Shown: positions 54,946-63,689, counted from the stretch's first letter. The stretch: DNA of 64,000 nucleotides from Solibacillus faecavium (GCF_014836905.1 NZ_JACSPZ010000003.1:310001-374000); one strand, 5' to 3'. Notes: generated from the letters alone by a model not told the origin. A program made the numbers and translations.

Positions 54946-55419
54946 ATGAAAAAATATATGCTCGCACTATTTTTATTATTGCTAGCCGGCTGCAGTGATG
55001 GAGAAGGGAAACAACATACTAAATTTACAGAACAGCAGGCGGTACCATTCGAATTAGTTCATTATGAAGAGAAAATTGCTCCTATTTATGAATCACTCGT
55101 TCCTTATATTGCATATGCCAATACGCCGTCACAATTTGAAGCACTTCAAGGACGATTTAATGTAGAAAATTTTTCAATTGATATGGACAAATATATGGCT
55201 GTATTTATCGTTACTTATTCAGATGGCTGTGGTACTTCCGTCGATGGTGTATATAATCAGGATGATTTTTTATCTGTTCAACTAATCGATGCTAAAGGTG
55301 AGTCATGCGATGTAGAGGGAGTTCCTCACACATTTGTTTTACAAGTGGAAAAAAATGATTATAAAAAAGTACAGTTGTTTAATGGTGAAATAATCAAATC
55401 TTCAGTAGATGTAGAATAG
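54946..55419 (+). CDS. Small lipoprotein, function unknown
   Basis: A 157-residue lipoprotein with signal peptide and lipobox LLAGC at about 12-16. The mature part contains two Cys (SDGCGTSV and GESCDVEG) that could form a disulphide on the outer face of the membrane. No family recognised. It follows AAGAAGGGAA and ends in a terminator. Confidence 0.75.
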   Translation: MKKYMLALFLLLLAGCSDGEGKQHTKFTEQQAVPFELVHYEEKIAPIYESLVPYIAYANTPSQFEALQGRFNVENFSIDMDKYMAVFIVTYSDGCGTSVDGVYNQDDFLSVQLIDAKGESCDVEGVPHTFVLQVEKNDYKKVQLFNGEIIKSSVDVE

Positions 55420-55424
55420 AAAAC

Positions 55425-55477
55425 AAAAAGGAATTTTCGGCTTTGTAAAAAAAGGCTGAAAATTCCTTTCCTTTTTA
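55425..55477 (+). terminator. Terminator after the lipoprotein gene
   Basis: AAAGGAATTTTCGGCTTT pairs with AAAGGCTGAAAATTCCTTT (one G-U pair) around GTAAAA, followed by CCTTTTT. Confidence 0.88.
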
Positions 55478-55488
55478 GAGGAGATAAT

Positions 55489-55617
55489 TTGCTATCACAA
55501 AAAAAAGAATATATAATCTTCTTAAACTATAACGTGATGGTTTTGGTTGCTAGTTTAATCATACTCATCATATTCTTTCTTATATTGAGCATGCTATTGC
55601 TCAATTTGGGTACATAA
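55489..55617 (+). CDS. 42-residue single-span membrane peptide
   Basis: TTG start 5 bases after AGAGGAG, TAA at 55615-55617. A charged head (LSQKKEYIIFLNYN) is followed by a long hydrophobic span (VMVLVASLIILIIFFLIL) and a short tail SMLLLNLGT. The SD spacing and the clean TM pattern make it a good small-gene candidate. It sits between the lipoprotein terminator and the first CNNM gene, 67 bases before it. No known family. Possible roles are a small membrane regulator or type I toxin-like peptide; I see no antitoxin RNA. Confidence 0.55.
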   Translation: MLSQKKEYIIFLNYNVMVLVASLIILIIFFLILSMLLLNLGT

Positions 55618-55650
55618 AAATAGAAGAATAAAAAATTATAGCAATTCATT

Positions 55651-55683
55651 TTGGAGGTGAATCCCTCATCTAGAGGGAAGTAA
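55651..55683 (+). promoter_or_regulatory. Leader shared by the two CNNM genes, copy 1
   Basis: GGAGGTGAATCCCTC, then a 5-base loop, GAGGGAA and TAATTGGAC with the TTG as start codon. CCCTC can pair with GAGGG. The same arrangement precedes the second paralogue at 57034. Confidence 0.6.
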
Positions 55684-57012
55684 TTGGACGTAAACACCAT
55701 ATTAAACATCATTTTATTAATTATCTTTTTAGGTTTAACAGCTTTCTTCGTTGCAGCAGAATTCGCTGTCGTGAAAATCCGTAAGTCGCGTATTGATCAA
55801 TTGATTTTAGAAGGTAATAAAAAGGCAGTCATAGCAAAAAAAGTAGCAGGTGACCTTGATTATTATTTATCTGCTTGCCAGCTTGGTATTACTATTACAG
55901 CAATCGGCTTAGGTGCTTTTACAAAGCCGTACGTAAAGGAATTAATGTATCCTATATTTAATTGGTTAAATGTTTCGGATATTGTAGCTTCTGCTGCATC
56001 TTATGTTATTGCATTGGCGATTGTAAGTTATCTGCATGTAGTAATCGGTGAAATGGCGCCAAAAACATTGGCAATTCAGTTCTCGGAGAAAGTGACATTA
56101 ATGCTTGCGGGACCACTTTATTGGTTCGGTAAAGTGATGTATCCATTTATACAGGCTTTAAATGGAACGTCGCGCCTGCTTTTACGTGCAGTTGGTGTCA
56201 AATCATCAAGTGAAGATCAGGCATACTCGGAAGAAGAGCTTAAAATTATAATGGCACAAAGCTTTCAAGGCGGCCAAATTGATCAGCAAGAGCTGAAATA
56301 TTTGGAAAATGTGTTTGCATTTGATGAGCGTGATGCAAAGGATATTATGGTACCACGTACAGATTTAATAACAATCGATAAAGATATGAGTGCGGAGGAA
56401 ATCGTTCAAATATTAGATGAACATAACTACACACGTTATCCTGTCGTTGAAAATAATGATAAAGACCGTATTATCGGTGTCGTCAATGCCAATAAGCTTC
56501 TCAGTCATATCGTTTCTAACCGAGAAGTTCAGTTGGATCAATTTGTAAGAAAAGTTCCGTTTGTTTTAGGTGTAACAAGCATTCAGGATGCTTTATTGAA
56601 AATGCAAATGGCAAAAGTACATATGACAGTTGTCATTGATGAATATGGTGGCACATCCGGTGTACTGACTATGGAAGACGTATTGGAAGAGCTAGTAGGC
56701 GAAATCCGTGATGAGTTTGATGAAGATGAAGTAGATGAAATCCGTAAATCCGGTGAAAATGAATATACGATAAGCGGACGCGTATTACTAGTTGAACTGG
56801 AAGATCGTTTCGGCTTTGAATTTGAGGACAGTGAAGAAATCGATACGATTGGTGGATGGATTCAACATACGAGCATTGACTCGGTAAAAAATGGGGAAGA
56901 ACTCCAAATTGGTGATGAAATTAAATTCGATGACCATAGCTGGACAATTTCGGATATGGACAATCTTCAAATTAAAGAAGTCATTTTAAAACAGTATAAG
57001 TTTCAACAGTAA
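55684..57012 (+). CDS. CNNM/HlyC-CorC family membrane protein (full length)
   Basis: 442 residues from TTG, with GAGGGAA upstream. The CNNM (DUF21) domain with about 3-4 TM segments spans 1-190 and has AEFAVVKIRKSRIDQL and LDYYLSACQLGITITAIGLGA. The CBS pair is about 205-330 (IMVPRTDLITIDKD, YPVVENNDKDRIIGVV, VVIDEYGGTSGVLTMEDVLEELVG). A CorC_HlyC domain closes it (about 345-435: YTISGRVLLVELEDRFGFEF). Family members (CorB/CorC, MpfA) are tied to Mg2+ efflux and often mislabelled hemolysin. It is the first of a tandem pair. Confidence 0.92.
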   Translation: MDVNTILNIILLIIFLGLTAFFVAAEFAVVKIRKSRIDQLILEGNKKAVIAKKVAGDLDYYLSACQLGITITAIGLGAFTKPYVKELMYPIFNWLNVSDIVASAASYVIALAIVSYLHVVIGEMAPKTLAIQFSEKVTLMLAGPLYWFGKVMYPFIQALNGTSRLLLRAVGVKSSSEDQAYSEEELKIIMAQSFQGGQIDQQELKYLENVFAFDERDAKDIMVPRTDLITIDKDMSAEEIVQILDEHNYTRYPVVENNDKDRIIGVVNANKLLSHIVSNREVQLDQFVRKVPFVLGVTSIQDALLKMQMAKVHMTVVIDEYGGTSGVLTMEDVLEELVGEIRDEFDEDEVDEIRKSGENEYTISGRVLLVELEDRFGFEFEDSEEIDTIGGWIQHTSIDSVKNGEELQIGDEIKFDDHSWTISDMDNLQIKEVILKQYKFQQ

Positions 57013-57033
57013 ATAAACGATATTTATTTGTCT

Positions 57034-57067
57034 TGGAGGTGAATCCCTCAATTTTCGGGGGAATTAA
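57034..57067 (+). promoter_or_regulatory. Leader shared by the two CNNM genes, copy 2
   Basis: GGAGGTGAATCCCTC, a 6-base loop, CGGGGGAATTAATTGGAC. Same 15-base start and same TAATTGGAC ending as the leader at 55651, although the intervening bases differ. Confidence 0.6.
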
Positions 57068-58132
57068 TTGGACAGTATTATAATAATAAATTTAATTTTA
57101 GTTGCGATTTTTATTTTATTAACCGCCTTTTTCGTAGGTGCTGAATTCTCAATTTTAAAAGTGCGTATGTCACGTATTGATCAGCTAATTGCAGAAGGTA
57201 ATAAAAAGGCGATTACAGCCAAAAAAGTTACACAGGATTTGGACTATTATTTATCCGCCTGTCAGCTTGGTATAACAATTACAGCTTTAATACTCGGTGC
57301 ATTAGGTGAACCAACAGTTGAGAAAATGCTTCAGCCGGTTTTTGACCAGTTCAACATTCCGGCAGCGATTGCGACTGCACTTTCTTATGCAATTGCCTTA
57401 TCGGTTGTAACATTCCTACACGTAGTACTAGGTGAATTAATGCCAAAAACGCTGGCGATTCAATATGCAGAAAAGATGACGTTAATATTGGCGCCACCAC
57501 TTTATTGGTTTGGTAAAATAACAGCTCCATTTATAAAAGTACTAAATGGTTCTGCTCAGGGATTATTGAAAATATTCGGTGTGAAACCAGCTGGTCATGA
57601 TACGGTATACTCAGAAGAAGAGTTGAAAATGATTGTGACACAAAGTTATGAAGGCGGAGAAATCAATAAAACCGAGCTTGCCTATTTAGAAAATATTTTC
57701 GCCTTTGATTCCCGTAAATTGCGTGAAGTTATGATTCCGCGCAGTGAAATTGTAACACTGGAAAAAAACTTTACGCTGGAGCAAATGCTAGCTGTTATCG
57801 AGGAATTTGAATTTACACGTTATCCGGTTATTGACCGAAGTAAAAATACATCGGCTTTTATCGGCTTTGTGAATTCGAAAGAAATGCTGACGGATATTGC
57901 TGCAGGACGTATTAATGATATGACTTCATATATTCGTGAAATCCCTCGCTATAAAGAAACCGTTGCGATAAAAGATGTGTTTTTAAAAATGCAGCAAACA
58001 CGCAATCATATGGCGATTGTTACCGATGGAAAAGGGGTTACAATTGGGCTTGTTACGATGGAAGATATATTATCAGAAATCGTTGGAGAGATTGAAGACG
58101 AAGATGATGGTAATATAGTCTATACAAACTAA
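57068..58132 (+). CDS. CNNM family membrane protein lacking the CorC_HlyC domain
   Basis: 354 residues from TTG. Residues align along the whole CNNM and CBS regions of the preceding gene (AEFSILKVRMSRIDQL, LDYYLSACQLGITITALILGA, VMIPRSEIVTLEK, TIGLVTMEDILSEIVGEIED). It ends just after the second CBS domain (EDEDDGNIVYTN), about 88 residues before its paralogue, so the terminal CorC_HlyC domain is missing. The terminator follows at once, and no decayed remnant of that domain is visible in the following bases. It may act as a partner in a heterodimer with the full-length protein. Confidence 0.9.
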   Translation: MDSIIIINLILVAIFILLTAFFVGAEFSILKVRMSRIDQLIAEGNKKAITAKKVTQDLDYYLSACQLGITITALILGALGEPTVEKMLQPVFDQFNIPAAIATALSYAIALSVVTFLHVVLGELMPKTLAIQYAEKMTLILAPPLYWFGKITAPFIKVLNGSAQGLLKIFGVKPAGHDTVYSEEELKMIVTQSYEGGEINKTELAYLENIFAFDSRKLREVMIPRSEIVTLEKNFTLEQMLAVIEEFEFTRYPVIDRSKNTSAFIGFVNSKEMLTDIAAGRINDMTSYIREIPRYKETVAIKDVFLKMQQTRNHMAIVTDGKGVTIGLVTMEDILSEIVGEIEDEDDGNIVYTN

Positions 58133-58144
58133 ATCCCGCAACCT

Positions 58145-58187
58145 TAAAAACGATCATTTTGCCACTGAGCATAGTGATCGTTTTTTA
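58145..58187 (+). terminator. Terminator of the CNNM pair
   Basis: AAAAACGATCA pairs with TGATCGTTTTTT, with an inner GCCACTGAGCATAG loop. Confidence 0.85.
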
Positions 58188-58278
58188 CATTACGGCTTTT
58201 TATATGCCATCTTTACAAACCGTTCCATCAGCCTTTTTAAACTAAACCTTTTATAATGAAAGAAAGGAGTAAATAAAA

Positions 58279-58437
58279 ATGCAATGTGGTGCAAAATGTT
58301 TTGTAGTGGAAGTGGAGCATAATGGTGAAAAAAAGCGAATACCGGTAAAAGCCAGGTCTGCGATAAACGCTAGAAAAACGATCCGCCTTAAATATGAAGA
58401 AGCTGTAAAAATTATTTCCGTAAGGGAAGAAAAATAA
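58279..58437 (+). CDS. 52-residue small basic protein
   Basis: ATG 9 bases after AAAGGAG, TAA at 58435-58437. The sequence MQCGAKCFVVEVEHNGEKK, then IPVKARSAINARKTIRLKY, is beta-alpha in character with a basic helix and a C-terminal strand KIISVREEK. Two Cys at 3 and 7 form a CxxxC. Comparable small Bacillales proteins exist without assigned function. Monocistronic, with a terminator directly downstream. Confidence 0.7.
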   Translation: MQCGAKCFVVEVEHNGEKKRIPVKARSAINARKTIRLKYEEAVKIISVREEK

Positions 58438-58445
58438 ATTCCACT

Positions 58446-58489
58446 AAAAAAAATCGATGCCCTTTTTTAAAAGAGGGTATCGATTTTGT
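58446..58489. terminator. Bidirectional terminator
   Basis: AAATCGATGCCCT pairs with AGAGGGTATCGATTT (G-U pairs), with A- and T-rich flanks. It serves the small basic gene and the converging membrane peptide gene. Confidence 0.82.
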
Positions 58490-58490
58490 G

Positions 58491-58694
58491 TTAAAGACGA
58501 TTCTGTTTTTCTAGTTTAATTTGCTTCACTAAATGAATGATGAGCATTAAAATACCTACCGCACATAAAACGATGCTAATGATAAACAAGATGAGCCAGG
58601 CTTCCATACTCCAGTTTGTCGTAAAAAATATCGATCCTACTAATAACAGGACCCCTAAAAATAATATAAGGTATCCACCTTTAGACAATGACAT
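58491..58694 (-). CDS. 67-residue two-span membrane protein
   Basis: Two TM segments, about 7-25 (YLILFLGVLLLVGSIFF) and 32-56 (LILFIISIVLCAVGILMLII), and a basic tail (KQIKLEKQNRL). GAAGGAGG precedes the ATG by 8 bases. No family recognised. It starts 169 bases from the BASS gene in the opposite direction. Confidence 0.7.
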   Translation of the reverse strand: MSLSKGGYLILFLGVLLLVGSIFFTTNWSMEAWLILFIISIVLCAVGILMLIIHLVKQIKLEKQNRL

Positions 58695-58863
58695 GCCAAA
58701 AACCTCCTTCCACTACTACATCATAAAAATAACATAAATCTCGTAAAGTTATCTAATTAAAATGATAGAAATTATTTTAAGTAATTATCTAATTCTACTG
58801 TGCTAACTTGTATTTTTGAATATGATACAATTTATAAATTAAAGAAGTAGGGGGAGTAACGCA

Positions 58864-59790
58864 ATGATCGTACAACAACTGAATCAATTTATTCAAAAGT
58901 GGATCCCCGTATTAACCCCCCTAAGCTTAATAATCGGCGTTTTTTTAGAAAATATTGGTGCGCATTTATTATTTATAGTACCCATTTTATTTGCATTAAT
59001 GACGTTAATTAGCAGTTTAAGTTTGAAGTTTCGGGATATTAAGGTATTTAGACAATATCCGAAAACGATTTTATTTATGATTGGATTTTTACATATAATA
59101 ATGCCTTTGTGGGCTTTCCTTTTAGCAGAACTAATTTTTGATGATCGATTATTAACGATAGGTTTTTTAATATCTGTAGCAGTACCAACAGGTGTGACGA
59201 GTGTGATTTGGGTGACGATCAGTAAAGGGAATTTGCCGCTTTGTTTAGCAATTATTTTAATCGATACTTTAATCGCACCACTTCTAATGCCACTAGTTTT
59301 ATTCTTTGTGGTAGGTGAGACAATACAGCTTAATATGCTGTCACTAGTTTTTGATTTAATCTGGATGATTGTTTTACCATCATTATTAGGAATTTTTATA
59401 AATGAATGGACAAAAGGGGTATTACTCGAAAAATACGGCAGCCCTTTATCGCTCATTTCAAAGCTCTGTTTATTTGCGATTATTATGGTGAATAGCAGTG
59501 CAATTGCTCCTTATGTTAAGAATATAAATTTAGAGTTGGCGAAAGTAATAGGGATTGTGTTGTTATTGGCGGTATCCGGATATGTTTTTTCGCTCATACT
59601 CAGTCGGCTATTCTGGAAGTCTAAAGAGGATCAAGTTGCGATAGTTTTTAATGGAGGAATGAGGAACATCGCAGTAGGAGTAGTCCTAGCAACGACATAC
59701 TTTCCATCAAAAGTTGCCATGCCGGTCGTGTTTGGCATGTTATTTCAACAAATACTCGCATCTATTTTCTATAAAATAATTCGAAAATAG
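58864..59790 (+). CDS. Bile acid:sodium symporter (BASS) family transporter
   Basis: A 308-residue protein with about 9-10 TM segments. SVAVPTGVTSVIWVTISKGN and FNGGMRNIAVGVVLATTYFP are the two BASS core motifs near the Na+ sites (the latter resembles the GxRN loop). It would take up an organic anion with Na+; substrate unknown, as bacterial members range from pantoate to sulfate-like substrates. AGGGGGAG precedes the ATG. Confidence 0.85.
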   Translation: MIVQQLNQFIQKWIPVLTPLSLIIGVFLENIGAHLLFIVPILFALMTLISSLSLKFRDIKVFRQYPKTILFMIGFLHIIMPLWAFLLAELIFDDRLLTIGFLISVAVPTGVTSVIWVTISKGNLPLCLAIILIDTLIAPLLMPLVLFFVVGETIQLNMLSLVFDLIWMIVLPSLLGIFINEWTKGVLLEKYGSPLSLISKLCLFAIIMVNSSAIAPYVKNINLELAKVIGIVLLLAVSGYVFSLILSRLFWKSKEDQVAIVFNGGMRNIAVGVVLATTYFPSKVAMPVVFGMLFQQILASIFYKIIRK

Positions 59791-60018
59791 CGGATAAAAA
59801 TATCCTTATGTATATAATGCTCTTGAAATTTAGTTATTTAATAATTTTATTCGAGTTTTTTAAAGGGAAAAGCAAGTTATAGTAGTAATTTGCTGTAATT
59901 TAAGAACTTTTATCGATGTACTTCCAGAAAATACAGTTGTGTTAATTAGGGGGACAATGTATTATTGAAATATATTAAATTAACATAATAAGTGTTTTAG
60001 AAGGAGAATCTTTAGAGG
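59791..60018. promoter_or_regulatory. Leader region of sstT with candidate promoter
   Basis: The 310-base gap 59791-60100 holds a promoter candidate TTGTGT (59937-59942), 17 bases, TATTAT (59960-59965), then about 130 bases of leader including the short ORF at 60019. Nothing else of note is visible. Confidence 0.4.
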
Positions 60019-60084
60019 ATGTTTTTACTCATCACAGATAATCCTACACTCGCTTCAACATCACGAAGTAAGTTAACAACTTAG
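60019..60084 (+). CDS. 21-codon Ser/Thr-rich upstream ORF before sstT
   Basis: ATG to TAG, ending 16 bases before the sstT start. Sequence begins [18 protein letters not shown] and ends LTT; 8 of 21 residues are Ser or Thr. A GAAGGAG lies 12 bases upstream of the ATG (long spacing) and AGAGG sits directly before it (too short), so initiation is uncertain. No terminator follows it. It could couple translation to sstT or sense Ser/Thr supply. Confidence 0.3.
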   Translation: MFLLITDNPTLASTSRSKLTT

Positions 60085-60100
60085 AATAGCGGAGGGAATT

Positions 60101-61312
60101 ATGAAAAGAATGTTAGGTAAATGGAACAGCATTAACTTAGTTAGCCGTATTATCGTAGGGATAATCGTTGGGGTTGTACTAGCATTGACAATTCCAGAGG
60201 CTGTAAGTGGAATTACTATTTTAGGGACTTTATTTATTTTAGCTTTAAAAGCAGTTGCACCAATTTTAGTGTTTATCTTAGTTATTAATGCAATTGCTTC
60301 ACATGTCGGTGGCAAATCAACAAATATGAAGACAGTACTTGCTTTATATGGGGTTGCTACATTAGCTGCCGGATTTGTCGCGGTTGTTGTAAGTTTTATT
60401 TTCCCGACGACATTAACATTAAAAACAGTAGCACAGGATGTAGCACCGCCAAGCGGGATTATGGAAGTGTTCGAAAAATTATTATTTAATATCGTATCAA
60501 ACCCAGTTAGTGCGATTATGGAAGCAAACTACCTTGGTATCCTGGCGTGGGCTGTTATTTTAGGGGTCGCGTTGAAAGCGGCGAATGACTCAACAAAAGG
60601 TGTTATTGCTAATTTTTCGGAGGCGATTACAAAAGTCGTACAATGGATTATTAGTTTAGCTCCATTAGGGATTATGGGGATTGTGTTTGAAGCGGTCTAT
60701 ACGACTGGTCTTTCAGCTTTAAGCGAGTATTTCCGATTAATTATCATATTGGTTGGAACAATGTTTTTCGTCGCACTTGTTGTGAATCCACTCATTGTAT
60801 TTGCAGTGGCAAGAAGAAATCCATACCCATTAGTATTAACATCATTAAAAGAAAGTGGAATCACTGCCTTTTTCACACGTAGTTCGGCAGCGAATATTCC
60901 GGTTAATATGGCATTGGCAGAAAAACTGAATTTGGACAAAGATACTTATGCCGTATCCATACCTTTAGGCGCAACGATCAATATGGGCGGAGCAGCCATT
61001 ACGATTTCAGTTTTAACGATGGCAACAGCTCATACGTTAGGAATTGAAGTAGATCTTTTCACTGCAGTCATTTTAATGGTAATGGCAGCTCTTTCTGCAT
61101 CAGGTGCATCGGGTGTAGCCGGGGGATCTTTATTATTAATACCTTTAGCTTGTAGTTTACTTGGCATTTCAGATGATATTGCGATGCAAGTAGTAGCAAT
61201 AGGATTTATTATTGGGGTTATTCAGGATTCGTGTGAAACAGCTCTTAATTCTTCAACAGATATCGTATTTACAGCAGCTGCTGAATATGCGAAGGAACGT
61301 AAACAAAATTAA
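60101..61312 (+). CDS. sstT: Serine/threonine:Na+ symporter SstT
   Basis: A 403-residue member of the dicarboxylate/amino acid:cation symporter (DAACS) fold, with about eight TM segments plus two re-entrant loops. [14 protein letters not shown] is the serine-rich hairpin 1 motif, [18 protein letters not shown] is the NMGG/A Na+ site and [19 protein letters not shown] hairpin 2, matching SstT closely. It imports serine and threonine with Na+. AGCGGAGGG precedes the ATG. Monocistronic. Confidence 0.93.
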   Translation: MKRMLGKWNSINLVSRIIVGIIVGVVLALTIPEAVSGITILGTLFILALKAVAPILVFILVINAIASHVGGKSTNMKTVLALYGVATLAAGFVAVVVSFIFPTTLTLKTVAQDVAPPSGIMEVFEKLLFNIVSNPVSAIMEANYLGILAWAVILGVALKAANDSTKGVIANFSEAITKVVQWIISLAPLGIMGIVFEAVYTTGLSALSEYFRLIIILVGTMFFVALVVNPLIVFAVARRNPYPLVLTSLKESGITAFFTRSSAANIPVNMALAEKLNLDKDTYAVSIPLGATINMGGAAITISVLTMATAHTLGIEVDLFTAVILMVMAALSASGASGVAGGSLLLIPLACSLLGISDDIAMQVVAIGFIIGVIQDSCETALNSSTDIVFTAAAEYAKERKQN

Positions 61313-61321
61313 CAAAAATAA

Positions 61322-61366
61322 AACTATGCTGAACGGTAAAAATTGCCGTCCAGTATAGTTTTTTGT
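61322..61366. terminator. Bidirectional terminator after sstT
   Basis: AACTATGCTG and CAGTATAGTT pair, with an inner ACGG...CCGT stem (bulged A and C), followed by TTTTTT. Confidence 0.85.
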
Positions 61367-61375
61367 TTTAGAAGG

Positions 61376-62299
61376 TTAATCTCCGCCACCGCCACCACCG
61401 TCACTCACGCCATCAGAAGAGCTTGATTCAACTGCAGAGAAAATAATATCAGAGTAATACGATTCATTCGACGGTATGTCACCGATTGCTTCATTCGAAG
61501 TATAGATTTGTGTAGTGATAAGTAAGGTGTTGCATTGATTTCGATTTAGTTTCAATGTGCGGCATATTTCATTGTGGATATCATAAAGTGCCGGAAACTG
61601 ATGTACTTCAAATTTTGCTAGCGCCAGCAGGGCAATTGTTGCATAGTGGCAGGATTTCAGTTTTGTTTCCGTATTTTTTATAAATAAAGTTAACTCCTTC
61701 AGCCTTGAAAATGTAAACTCGTCAAATGTACCTGTTCCAATCGTTAAAATAAGAGCGGCATTTTTAGTGGCGTCTTTCCGTTCATAACCGATAGACACGA
61801 GTTCCTTATAGTAGTGCTCAATAGTATTAGCCAAAATCCCTGTATCTTCTGGTCGCCTAGCCAGTATTGCGCATGTGGCAGGTTTTATTGGAGAATATTT
61901 CAGGCTTGGTTGTTTCATTAAATCAGCTAACAGTTTCTGGATACGGTCCATATCATCTTCTGACGTTAAATAGGCAGACGTTATATAGCTATGTTCGCCA
62001 CGTGAAAACTGCTTCGTCAAACTTTTATAAAGATTGAGTGCTTCACCGATTTTTTCGGGCTGTTTTGCAAAGTGGACATAATATGTATTAATAACCTGTT
62101 GATTGACCCGTGCCGTGTGATACCATTTCGTATGATTCTTAATTTCCTGCCGAATCGCTTCATAATCTTCATAATGAAAAATGACATTACGCACTGTAAG
62201 CTTCAGTGCTAAATCAATATAAAAAGATTTGGCATCCGAGCCAAAGTATAAATTAATTTTATCGATGTTAGTAAAAAACAATTGTAATTGAGCATTCAA
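61376..62299 (-). CDS. DUF4003 family protein
   Basis: 307 residues from TTG 62299, 5 bases after AGAGGTGA; the upstream in-frame GTG lies inside that site. Mostly helical: LNLYKSLTKQFSRGEHSYITSAYL, ATCAILARRPEDTG, KNAALILTIGTGTFDEFTF. These match the DUF4003 pattern seen in Bacillales. The C-terminus is SSSSDGVSDGGGGGGD, a Ser/Gly-rich tail. Function unknown. It is divergent to the D-Asp ligase-like gene. Confidence 0.8.
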   Translation of the reverse strand: MNAQLQLFFTNIDKINLYFGSDAKSFYIDLALKLTVRNVIFHYEDYEAIRQEIKNHTKWYHTARVNQQVINTYYVHFAKQPEKIGEALNLYKSLTKQFSRGEHSYITSAYLTSEDDMDRIQKLLADLMKQPSLKYSPIKPATCAILARRPEDTGILANTIEHYYKELVSIGYERKDATKNAALILTIGTGTFDEFTFSRLKELTLFIKNTETKLKSCHYATIALLALAKFEVHQFPALYDIHNEICRTLKLNRNQCNTLLITTQIYTSNEAIGDIPSNESYYSDIIFSAVESSSSDGVSDGGGGGGD

Positions 62300-62472
62300 A
62301 GCGATCACCTCTTACTTAATACGTACGTTTTAAAAGAAGAGAAGTTTCAAAATCTGGAACATTGTTTGACAAAATTCGTTTGTAAAATACAGCATAAATC
62401 GAAAGAGTATTGTATGATAAATATGTGAAAAATCAAATGAAAGACCGTGAACAAATTGAGAGGAAGTAAGTT

Positions 62473-63687
62473 ATGACCCAACAACGTTTTTTACCGATTA
62501 TTGTAGGAACTGATATTAATGCATATAACATGGCAATCTCGTTCCATGAAGAATATAAAATACGTCCAGTTTTAGTAGGGAAGGGTGTATTGCCCTTTAC
62601 CAATTTAAGTAACATACCACGTGCGATTGAGTATGATAAAAAGTTGGGCGATCCGACACAATTTGCGAAAATTTTAATTAGTGTTGCAAAAAAATATGAA
62701 AAAGAAGCAGAAAAGTTAATTTTAGTCGGTACGAATGATTTATATGTCCGCTTAATTATTGAAAATCGGGCTATTTTACAGGATTATTTTGTATTCAACT
62801 ACATCAACGAAGATTTAATGAATGACTTGCAAATTAAGTCCAACTTCTACAAGCTGTGTGAGCAGTTTGGTATCGATATTCCAACAACAGTATTTTATGA
62901 TTGCCAGAAGGACGGGGCTTTTGAGCAGGAAATGATGTATCCTGTTATCATCAAACCGAGCAATGGGATTGAATATAGCCGCCATCCGTTTGAAGGACAG
63001 GCAAAAGTATTTAAAGTGGAAAATAAAGAAGAAGTACAAAATGTAATCGACATGATTAAAAATAGTGGTTATAACGATGAGCTTATTATTCAGGATTATA
63101 TTCCTGGTGATGATACCGCAATGTGGGATTCTGTTATTTATGTAAATACGAAAGGCGAAACACAGCTAGTGTCCTTTGCTCAAGTTGTTCTGCAGGAGCA
63201 TACAAAAACTGCAATTGGAAATTATACTGCATTAATTTCCCGTTTCAATGAAGAAGTGATGACAAAACTGCGCGGATTTTTAGAAGCAGTGGATTATCGT
63301 GGGTACGGTAACTTTGATTTGAAATACGATGAGCGCGATGGAAAGTTTAAGGTGTTTGAAGTTAACATTCGTCAAGGTCGATCAAGTTACTATATTAATG
63401 CAATGGGTCATAATATGGCCCGCTATTTTGTAGAAGATTTAATTTACGATATACCAAAGCCATGCAGCTATTTAAAAGGGGACGTGCTGTTTTCAGTTGT
63501 GCCTAAAATCGTTTTGAAAAATTTCGTCAATGATGAAGAAGTGAAAAAGGATATCGAGCGCCTAATTCAGGAAAAGAAACTAGTCAATCCACTATTCTAC
63601 AAGCAGGACAAGCATTTAAAACGTAAATTTTACATGTTTATACGTCAAGTGAACTATTATAAAAAGTACAAAGAAAACGTCTGGTAA
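62473..63687 (+). CDS. ATP-grasp ligase related to D-aspartate ligase (Asl)
   Basis: A 404-residue cytosolic enzyme. The N-terminal domain reads PIIVGTDINAYNMAISFHEEY; the ATP-grasp part has YPVIIKPSNGIEYSRHPF, ELIIQDYIPGDDTAMWDSV, GYGNFDLKYDE and VFEVNIRQGRSSYYI. These blocks match Enterococcus faecium Asl (LIIQDFIPGDD, FEINLRQGRSS) in order. That enzyme adds D-Asp to the Lys side chain of UDP-MurNAc-pentapeptide. Planococcaceae use D-Asp or D-Glu bridges (A4alpha), so a wall role is plausible. The amino acid joined is not fixed by what I see. Starts after GAGAGGAAG. Confidence 0.85.
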   Translation: MTQQRFLPIIVGTDINAYNMAISFHEEYKIRPVLVGKGVLPFTNLSNIPRAIEYDKKLGDPTQFAKILISVAKKYEKEAEKLILVGTNDLYVRLIIENRAILQDYFVFNYINEDLMNDLQIKSNFYKLCEQFGIDIPTTVFYDCQKDGAFEQEMMYPVIIKPSNGIEYSRHPFEGQAKVFKVENKEEVQNVIDMIKNSGYNDELIIQDYIPGDDTAMWDSVIYVNTKGETQLVSFAQVVLQEHTKTAIGNYTALISRFNEEVMTKLRGFLEAVDYRGYGNFDLKYDERDGKFKVFEVNIRQGRSSYYINAMGHNMARYFVEDLIYDIPKPCSYLKGDVLFSVVPKIVLKNFVNDEEVKKDIERLIQEKKLVNPLFYKQDKHLKRKFYMFIRQVNYYKKYKENVW

Positions 63688-63689
63688 AG

